This document shows positions 39,441 through 45,427 of a DNA stretch of 45,427 nt, piece by piece; within the stretch, counting starts at the first letter, position 1, and each line of letters begins with the position of its first letter. Origin of the DNA: DAOTXN01 sp034435435 (GTDB lineage: Bacteria > Chloroflexota > Anaerolineae > S140-20); the NCBI GenBank assembly GCA_034435435.1, contig DAOTXN010000079.1, positions 1 through 45,427 on the forward strand, read 5' to 3'. The notes beneath the pieces are model-generated. The model was not told the origin of the DNA, did not search any database, and saw only the letters and a program-made list of their open reading frames with translations. The position numbers and the translations under genes are program-made.

Positions 39441-40805
39441 ATGTCACAATACAAATTCTTGCTGAACGAACAAGACATGCCCACCCATTGGTACAACATC
39501 ATCGCCGACATGAAGACCCCCCCACCGCCGTACCGCCATCCGGTCACGCTGGAGTTGCTGGGGCCGGACGACCTGGCCCCGGTCTTTCCCGCAGCTCTGA
39601 TCGCGCAGGAGGTCAGCCAGGAGCGCTACATCGAGATCCCCGATCAAGTGCAAGACGTGCTCAAGATGTGGCGCCCTTCACCCCTGTACCGTGCCGCGCG
39701 TTGGGAAAAGGCGCTGGACACCCCGGCCAAAATCTACTTCAAGTGGGAAGGGGTCAGCCCGGCGGGCAGCCACAAGCCCAACACCGCCGTGGCCCAATGC
39801 TACTATGGCAAACAAGAGGGCCTGAAAGGTTTCGCCACCGAGACCGGCGCCGGGCAGTGGGGCAGCGCCCTGGCCTTTGCCACGCAGCTCTTTGGCCTGG
39901 AGTGCAAGGTCTTTATGGTCACCATCAGTTTTCATCAAAAGCCCTATCGCCGCATCATGATGGAGACCTGGGGGGCCACCGTGGTGCCCAGCCCCAGCTC
40001 GGAGACCAACGCCGGGCGGAACATCCTGGCCGTGGACCCCGAGACCACCGGCAGCCTGGGCATCGCCATCAGTGAGGCCATCGAGTACGCCGTCACCCAC
40101 GCCGGTTACAAGTACTCGCTGGGCAGTGTGGTCAACTTTGTGCTGCTACACCAGACGGTGATCGGGTTGGAGGCCATGAAGCAGATGGAAATGGCCGGCG
40201 ACTATCCCGACATTCTGATCGGCTGCGCGGGCGGCGGCAGCAACGCGGCCGGCCTCGTCTATCCCTTTTTGAGAGACAAATTAACCGGCGAAAAGCCCGA
40301 TCTGCGGGCCATTTTTGTCGAGTCCACCGCCTGCCCCAGCATGACCAAGGGCCTGTATGCCTACGACTGGGGCGACACGGCCAAGACCGGTCCCGTAGCC
40401 AAGATGCACACGGTAGGCCACAGCTTTATCCCCGCGCCCGTGCACGCCGGGGGGCTGCGCTACCACGGCATGGCTCCCAGCATCTGCGCCTTGTTGCAGC
40501 AAGAGATGGTCGAGGCCCGGGCCTACCATCAAAACGAAATCCTGGTCGCCGCCGAGAGCTTTACCCGGGCCGAAGGCTTTATCGTGGCCCCCGAGACGGC
40601 CCACGCAGTCAAGGCGGTCTACGACGAGGCCATGGCCTGCAAAGCGGCCGGCGAATCCCGGGTGATCCTGTTCAACGCCAGCGGCCACGGTCATTTTGAC
40701 CTGGGGGCCTACGACGCCTTTCACCGCCAGGAGCTGCCCGATTACGAGCTGGACCAGGAGGCCATCCGGGTGGCGCTGGCCGAGCTGCCCCATGTGCCGG
40801 CGTAG
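39441..40805 (+). CDS. trpB2: TrpB2-type tryptophan synthase beta chain
   Basis: A 454-residue PLP enzyme that joins indole and serine to tryptophan. It has the TrpB2 length and N-terminal extension. The PLP Lys is K112 in GSHKPNTA and the phosphate loop is CAGGGSNAAG. AGGAGGA lies before ATG 39441. An upstream in-frame ATG at 39396 has no such site. It shares the Trp T-box unit with trpS. TrpB2 can work without TrpA. Part of its 3' end is duplicated at 44781-44876. Confidence 0.95.
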   Translation: MSQYKFLLNEQDMPTHWYNIIADMKTPPPPYRHPVTLELLGPDDLAPVFPAALIAQEVSQERYIEIPDQVQDVLKMWRPSPLYRAARWEKALDTPAKIYFKWEGVSPAGSHKPNTAVAQCYYGKQEGLKGFATETGAGQWGSALAFATQLFGLECKVFMVTISFHQKPYRRIMMETWGATVVPSPSSETNAGRNILAVDPETTGSLGIAISEAIEYAVTHAGYKYSLGSVVNFVLLHQTVIGLEAMKQMEMAGDYPDILIGCAGGGSNAAGLVYPFLRDKLTGEKPDLRAIFVESTACPSMTKGLYAYDWGDTAKTGPVAKMHTVGHSFIPAPVHAGGLRYHGMAPSICALLQQEMVEARAYHQNEILVAAESFTRAEGFIVAPETAHAVKAVYDEAMACKAAGESRVILFNASGHGHFDLGAYDAFHRQELPDYELDQEAIRVALAELPHVPA

Positions 40806-40838
40806 CGCTGGCGCTGCAAGTGGCCCGCGTTTACAGCG

Positions 40839-40870
40839 CAGGGTCGGAGAGGTATGATTCTCCGACCCTG
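40839..40870. terminator. 12-bp hairpin between trpB2 and the peptidase
   Basis: CAGGGTCGGAGA (40839-40850) is exactly complementary to 40859-40870. It lies between the convergent stop codons. No long T-run follows. Confidence 0.65.
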
Positions 40871-40892
40871 TGACGCGCAGACGGTGCGCAGC

Positions 40893-43145
40893 CTAACGGT
40901 TGCTGGCGTTGTAGATGGCGTGGGTGTCCCCGCTGCCAGCGTTGTGGGCCACGTTGACGATGGCGGCGATGTCCCGATTCGCCGTAATACGCACCGAGCC
41001 TTTGAAATCGTTCACGGGGGCAAAGAACACTCTCAACCCACGTATGTTGATGCTCTGGTTCAACTGTGAACCTACCAACGTGCCGTCGTCGTCATAATAA
41101 TACAGATTGACTGTCGCCGACGGCGCACTTAGGTTCCGTACCGCGATGCCGGCGTCCCAGGTGTAGCCATCCTGGCTGTATTTGTATTGGCGGTAGACCG
41201 GCGCGCCGTACGCTGTGAGGCTGCCGCTCAAAAAAGCCGAGTAAGCCTTCTTGTACCGCCCATCGGCGCTGGCCTCGCTGACCATGCCCACCAGCGCTGG
41301 CCCGCTGCTGCTCACCACCGCGCTGCCCAGAAAGCCGTTGCCCAGGCAGGCCACGTTGGCAAAGGTGCGCCCGGCATAGGGCGCTACGCCAGTGGCGCTC
41401 TGGTCGCAGGCCGAGACGTGGTTGCCGCTGCTGTCGTAATAGCGCACGGTGATGTTTGCGGAGCTGGCCCCCACGTTTTGTACCTGCACGCCGCTGTACA
41501 TCCCGTTCAGGTTGTATTTGAAGACCGGGACGTAGAGCGTGCTGGCGCCCGCGCTGAACAGGTTGTGGGTGGCCGCCGCCAGGCCGTCGCTGTCCCGATC
41601 CTCGCGCACCACGCCTGCCAGAGGCTGGCCGTTGGACGATGAGATCTTTGCTGTACAGAGCGTCCCTGTCGCGTTGCAGCCGCCCGTGTTCTCTTGAGGA
41701 TGAATGGTGTGGTTAGCGTGTGGGTTCAGGAAAATCGGACCTAACTCGGGGCTTTCCCCTCCGCTGTCATCGTAAAAGGTGACAAAAACAGTCGTGGTCT
41801 GCAAACCGGTGTTCGTGACAAGAATATCGGATGAGCGACCTCCGAAGTTGCGCTTGATGAGCGGTGCGTACAGGATGGGGCCGGCCTGTTCCCAGCCAGA
41901 GGAACCGGCGCTACCGTCAGGAAGGATGCCAATGTAGTTGGTGCGCTCAGTGTGGTCGTCGGTCTCGGTTTCAACTACCACTGATGAATCCTCGCTAGCA
42001 GCGGCAACTGGTGAAAGGATCGTGGACAAGGATGATGGTGTGTAAGCAACCGTGGCATTCAGTGCGATCAAGTCAGTGCGTCCCACCCAAGCGAGACCAT
42101 CTGGCCAAAAGAAAGTGGTGTTCACCTCAGATGTGCGTGCGCTGCAATTGTTCCGGATTACAATGGTCGAGTTCGAACCATTGTAATCGGCTCGAACGCT
42201 TGGCAAGGACACCGGATAAAGCCCAATGAAAGCCGTTTCCCCGGCCCCTACCGTGTGCCAACCCAGGTCACGGTACTCTACCCATTGACCGCCGCTATAA
42301 TGTTTGGCCACAATGTGATAGGTCCCGGGTGCCACATCGGTAGTACCAAAGTTTTCTGCCAGGATGTCATCAGGGTTGGCCCAATCGTAGGAATAGGTTT
42401 GCGTCCATTCGTAAACGTTACCGCCAGCGGCGGCAGGCTTTTCGAGTCCGTAGATTCGTAAATTAGCCACCGGATTAGCGTTTGTATCGCTTACTCTGCC
42501 AATGACTGTTCCTGTCTGGTCCCCACCGTAGTTAAACGGCGCCAGCCACGGTTCAGGATTACGCGATCTGTTTTCCGAGTCGAGTGTGGATGGTGGGGGT
42601 TCCAATGTACGGTTAGGTAGTGAGTGAATAACGATCTGGAGATGAAGATGGTGTCCCGATGAGTACTTGCCGGTGTCATCAACCTCGGCAATCCAGTCGC
42701 CGGCATCAACATGATCCCCTTCTGCGACCCGGACGCTGTTTTGGCTGAGATGGAGGTACATTGAGTAGGCGTAGGCCAATGTGCCAAATGTACCATACGT
42801 TCGGTCGTAGTGGAATTGATCGTGTTGGATGAGCACGAAATTTCCCCAAGCTGTGGTCACGTCTCCGTTCGGTAAATTTTCGCGGAGATTAACGACCGTG
42901 CCATCTGCCACAGCGTAAACATCCGTGCCGAGTCCATAGGAAAAGTCGACACCCTTGTGGGTAGATCCACCCAGTTCTTCAGCCCACAGATATGATTGGT
43001 TGATCACGCCACCGGTGTCCGTTATAGGTCGTTGAACCCGATACGCTGCGTATCCATATCCAATGGATACCAGGATCAGTAACACTGCCAAGCCGCCACT
43101 GACGGCAATCGTTCTCGAACATTTTCCGATTACTTTACTTAGCAT
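40893..43145 (-). CDS. M23 peptidase with repeated surface domains
   Basis: A 750-residue protein with a signal-anchor helix (about 13-35). The M23/LytM domain follows, with the zinc ligands HKGVDFSYG and HHLHLQI (about 63-175). A carboxypeptidase-regulatory-like beta domain (about 210-310) is next. The C-terminal region from about 430 has Ig-like repeats: 'YAPLIKRNFGGRSSDILVTNTG', 'YVPVFKYNLNGMYSGVQVQNVG' and 'YGAPVYRQYKYSQDGYTWDAGIAVRNL'. It is probably a cell-wall hydrolase or surface protein. It lies 21 nt after the TolB-like lipoprotein gene in one operon. The segment from 41265 upward is copied at the window end. Confidence 0.88.
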   Translation of the reverse strand: MLSKVIGKCSRTIAVSGGLAVLLILVSIGYGYAAYRVQRPITDTGGVINQSYLWAEELGGSTHKGVDFSYGLGTDVYAVADGTVVNLRENLPNGDVTTAWGNFVLIQHDQFHYDRTYGTFGTLAYAYSMYLHLSQNSVRVAEGDHVDAGDWIAEVDDTGKYSSGHHLHLQIVIHSLPNRTLEPPPSTLDSENRSRNPEPWLAPFNYGGDQTGTVIGRVSDTNANPVANLRIYGLEKPAAAGGNVYEWTQTYSYDWANPDDILAENFGTTDVAPGTYHIVAKHYSGGQWVEYRDLGWHTVGAGETAFIGLYPVSLPSVRADYNGSNSTIVIRNNCSARTSEVNTTFFWPDGLAWVGRTDLIALNATVAYTPSSLSTILSPVAAASEDSSVVVETETDDHTERTNYIGILPDGSAGSSGWEQAGPILYAPLIKRNFGGRSSDILVTNTGLQTTTVFVTFYDDSGGESPELGPIFLNPHANHTIHPQENTGGCNATGTLCTAKISSSNGQPLAGVVREDRDSDGLAAATHNLFSAGASTLYVPVFKYNLNGMYSGVQVQNVGASSANITVRYYDSSGNHVSACDQSATGVAPYAGRTFANVACLGNGFLGSAVVSSSGPALVGMVSEASADGRYKKAYSAFLSGSLTAYGAPVYRQYKYSQDGYTWDAGIAVRNLSAPSATVNLYYYDDDGTLVGSQLNQSINIRGLRVFFAPVNDFKGSVRITANRDIAAIVNVAHNAGSGDTHAIYNASNR

Positions 43146-43166
43146 TGCACCTGTCTCCTCAATGAT

Positions 43167-44525
43167 CTACCGGATTATGATGTAATAGGTTGTCATTAAA
43201 GGAAGGCTTGTTCGATTTCCATCGGCAAGCGATATCATCCACACGTCACCCCCATCGCTAGCAAAGATAATATGCCCACCGTCTCTTGACCACGCGGGCA
43301 TCCATTCGTTTGTTGCTTCAACAGCATCGGATGTTAGACGCTTGAGATCAGATCCATTTCTGTTTACAAGCCACAGATCGGTGAGGGGTTCAGGTTCTTC
43401 GTAATACGGCGTGCCGGTAAAAACGATCCACTGACCATTGGGAGACCAGCGCGGCACACCGGCCGCCAGACTTATGTCCTGTGTAAGTTGAGTTTGGCCG
43501 GTGCCATCAGAGTTCATAACCCATAGGTTATAGGCATTGCCAGGTCCTGCCGATTTACCTGCAGGAGAGATGAACATGATCTTGTCGCCGTCCGGCGACC
43601 ACTTCGGAAAGGACGGCCAATGAGCTGGTGGAGATGCAAGCACGCCGGCGGGTTCCGCTCCGTCGGCACTAATGACCATCATAGTGACCGACTGGCGAAA
43701 GACCTCGTCCAGAAAAACGAGGCGCTTGCTGTCGGGTGACCAATCCATGCTGGTCACATAGTGCTCGTTCTCCTGATCTACAGTGTAAATCTCGCGTGTT
43801 TCACCGCTGCTCACGTTCATAATCCACAACCCGGAGGTTTGGGTACTTCTGTAGGCAATGCGCGTGCCGTCGGGGGACCAGACCGGCTCCAGGCCACCTT
43901 GCACCAACAGCTTTAAATCTTCTGTGGCGAGATCAAATAGGTAGATGCCATACTCAAATCTTTCCCCTTTGGGTAAGGCGTCCCAGGCCTCGACGTTACT
44001 CAACACCAGCGTCAGCCGGCCGCCATCGGGTGAGACGCTGCCCCATCCCCATGGGTCTATTCCAACCCTTTCGTCGGCCAAAAAAAGCGGCAGCCGGGCC
44101 CGGACGTCGAGTAAGACGCGCTCATCGCTTCCATCGCTGTTGATAGCTCGAATCACGTTCCCGTCCGGGAACACGAGCGTGAAAGGCCTGCTCTCCGGTT
44201 CGGGCGGTAGCGGGATGATCGGCGGCTGGGCCGTGGGAATCGGGGTCACAATCGGCGTCGGGAGTGGGGTTGGAAATGGTGGAGTCGTGGGTGATGGACG
44301 GATGTACAGTGTCGGTATTGCAAGGGGTGAATCAAACATCATCGGCGCTGTTGTCAGTGATGCCGATTCTGGCATCCCTGCTGTAGGTGTCTGCAAGGGC
44401 GACTCGAACGTCTGTCCGGTCGCCTCCTGCCCCGACAGGTCCACACACCCCGCCAGAACTATTGCCAGGGCGAGCAGCAGACCCACCCGCGTCGCCCGGC
44501 CCCAGCGCTGCGTTAACGTGTTCAT
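43167..44525 (-). CDS. TolB-like beta-propeller lipoprotein
   Basis: A 452-residue lipoprotein (signal 1-26, lipobox LAGC). A Pro-rich linker (about 80-110, PTPLPTPIVTPIPTAQPPIIPLPP) follows. The rest is a PD40/TolB propeller with 'WSPDG..I.F.S' blades (e.g. KWSPDGDKIMFIS, RWSPNGQWIVFTG, AWSRDGGHIIFAS). AAAGGAGG is before the ATG. It is co-transcribed with the M23 peptidase and probably acts at the cell surface. Confidence 0.9.
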   Translation of the reverse strand: MNTLTQRWGRATRVGLLLALAIVLAGCVDLSGQEATGQTFESPLQTPTAGMPESASLTTAPMMFDSPLAIPTLYIRPSPTTPPFPTPLPTPIVTPIPTAQPPIIPLPPEPESRPFTLVFPDGNVIRAINSDGSDERVLLDVRARLPLFLADERVGIDPWGWGSVSPDGGRLTLVLSNVEAWDALPKGERFEYGIYLFDLATEDLKLLVQGGLEPVWSPDGTRIAYRSTQTSGLWIMNVSSGETREIYTVDQENEHYVTSMDWSPDSKRLVFLDEVFRQSVTMMVISADGAEPAGVLASPPAHWPSFPKWSPDGDKIMFISPAGKSAGPGNAYNLWVMNSDGTGQTQLTQDISLAAGVPRWSPNGQWIVFTGTPYYEEPEPLTDLWLVNRNGSDLKRLTSDAVEATNEWMPAWSRDGGHIIFASDGGDVWMISLADGNRTSLPLMTTYYIIIR

Positions 44526-44586
44526 CGCGCCTCCTTTTCATTCGTCATAGCGCGCCGCTGCGCGTCATCCTGATTCGACAGTATTG

Positions 44587-44616
44587 ATTGTACCACAAAA
44601 TGGGGGGGGGTGTCAA
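44587..44616 (-). promoter_or_regulatory. Promoter with C9 tract in its spacer
   Basis: Minus strand: -35 TTGACA (44616-44611), 18-bp spacer, -10 TACAAT (44592-44587), preceded by TGG (extended -10). The spacer contains nine consecutive C (44610-44602). It reads into the lipoprotein/peptidase operon, with a leader of about 55 nt. Confidence 0.65.
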
Positions 44617-44780
44617 GAATCCCGCGCTAACGATTTTGCCAACTCGAATGTGCGTCAAGTTAGCGATACGCCTGAGAAAAAGCCATTCGGTCGAGACATC
44701 TCTGAACATTGTTTGTCGGCAACTTGTGTCGCCGGTCGGCGTGGGAGTTGGGAGAGGGGCCTGGCGGTAGAGGAAACCAT

Positions 44781-44876
44781 CACGGTCATTTCGACCTGGG
44801 AGCCTACGACGCCTTCCACCGCCAGGAGCTGCCCGACTACGAGCTGGACCAGGAGGCCATCCGGGCGGCGCTGGCC
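44781..44876 (+). pseudogene. trpB2 3'-end fragment
   Basis: Copy of trpB2 positions 40686-40781 (HGHFDLGAYDAFHRQELPDYELDQEAIR.ALA). Most differences are third-base changes (ttt/ttc, ggg/gga, gat/gac), plus one V to A change. It joins the peptidase copy at a shared GGCGCTGGCC. No start codon, catalytic region or stop of trpB2 is present. The rest of 44526-44780 holds only the promoter and no gene. Confidence 0.88.
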
Positions 44877-45427
44877 TCGCTGACCATCCCCGCCAGCGCT
44901 GGCCCGCTGCTGCTCACCACCGCGCTGCCCAGAAAGCCGTTGCCCAGGCAGGCCAGGTTGGCAAAGGTGCGCCCGGCATAGGGCGCTACGCCGTTCGCGC
45001 TCTGGTCACAGGCCGAGACGTGGTTGCCGCTGCTGTCGTTAAAGCGCACGGTGATGTTTGCGGAGCTGGCCCCCACGTTTTGCACCTGCACCCCGCTGTA
45101 CATCTCGTTCAGGTTGTACTTGAAGGCCGGGATGTAGAGCGTGCTGGCGCCCGCGCTGAACAGGTTGTGGGTGGCCGCCGCCAGGCCGTCGCTGTCCCGA
45201 TATTCGAGCACCACGCCTGCCAGGGGTTGGCCGTTGGAGGTGTAGAGGCGCGCCGCACACAGCGTCCCGGCGGCGTGGCAGCCGCCGCTGCCCGCGCCAC
45301 TGGGCGTCAGCGTCAGTTGTGCATTGGGGGCCAAGGCATAACTGCCCCCTGAGCGCGCCGCGCCAGCGCTATCGTAATAGTAGACGTAGACGGTGGTGGC
45401 CTGGCTGCCGGCGTTGAGCACCTGAAG
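44837..45427 (-). CDS. Partial surface protein, truncated copy of the M23 peptidase C-terminus
   Basis: Open to the window edge (N-terminus not seen). From about residue 65 of the visible part to MVSEAS it is almost identical to the middle of the M23 peptidase C-terminal region (YIPAFKYNLNEMYSGVQVQNVGASSANITV). The upstream part is clearly more diverged. After MVSEAS the frame runs backwards through the trpB2 fragment and adds AARMASWSSS before a stop, so the last repeat domain is lost. It could be a truncated but expressed protein or a pseudogene. Confidence 0.75.
   Translation of the reverse strand, partial: LQVLNAGSQATTVYVYYYDSAGAARSGGSYALAPNAQLTLTPSGAGSGGCHAAGTLCAARLYTSNGQPLAGVVLEYRDSDGLAAATHNLFSAGASTLYIPAFKYNLNEMYSGVQVQNVGASSANITVRFNDSSGNHVSACDQSANGVAPYAGRTFANLACLGNGFLGSAVVSSSGPALAGMVSEASAARMASWSSS

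Noticed and set aside
44709..44981. New 90-codon plus-strand gene
   Set aside because: It is the trpB2 3' fragment read through into the antisense of the peptidase copy. No own start signals.

Overview
The window is GC-rich and most likely chromosomal DNA from a member of the Chloroflexota (Anaerolineae or Caldilineae-like). This is inference. It rests on secreted proteins with long Thr-Pro linkers, a Ser/Thr kinase fused to a beta-propeller, TrpB2-type tryptophan synthase, STAND ATPases with an effector-associated domain, and many small palindromic repeats between genes (GACGAA arrays, the 'aggattaacagg' type, and 'cgacaagctcaggatgac'). I see no rRNA, tRNA, CRISPR array or intact insertion sequence.

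Layout. 0.2-4.9 kb: an acyl-CoA operon with a thiolase-fold protein lacking the usual catalytic residues, two DUF35 Zn-ribbon proteins, a DUF4230 membrane protein, a small zinc-ribbon membrane protein and an acyl-CoA dehydrogenase. 4.9-6.2 kb: a three-gene MinD-like ATPase / zinc-finger / winged-helix operon. 6.4-10.6 kb: an ASKHA-fold protein, a PAP2 phosphatase, a MITE-like repeat, a fumarylacetoacetase-family hydrolase, and a CsoR-family repressor with an FmdB protein behind a perfect palindrome. 10.7-17.5 kb: a receptor-like Ser/Thr kinase, two surface proteins (one an M23 lipoprotein) and a coiled-coil membrane protein.

17.7-26.8 kb is the most unusual part. Six minus-strand genes lie in a row: a winged-helix/STAND ATPase regulator, three further P-loop ATPases (one with an effector-associated, death-like domain and one with a TPR tail), a 61-residue Cys-rich peptide, and a radical SAM/SPASM enzyme with a PqqD-like tail. 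Three control regions in this block carry tandem TGTGACA-like heptamers at 10-11 bp spacing. Two of these begin directly after a -10 box. I propose one co-regulated unit, possibly a conflict or signalling system with a modified peptide.

26.9-36.8 kb: rsgA, a candidate small RNA behind a near-consensus promoter, a hicB remnant, an ABC exporter, a DHA2-type MFS pump, two toxin-antitoxin pairs, glmS carrying an in-frame 62-codon repeat insertion, and sufE. 36.9-40.8 kb: a tryptophan T-box riboswitch containing inserted repeats, trpS, an AAA ATPase and trpB2. 40.9-45.4 kb: an M23 peptidase and a TolB-like lipoprotein, driven by a promoter whose spacer contains a run of nine identical bases. These are followed by a rearranged second copy of the trpB2/peptidase tail-to-tail junction, which runs off the window end.
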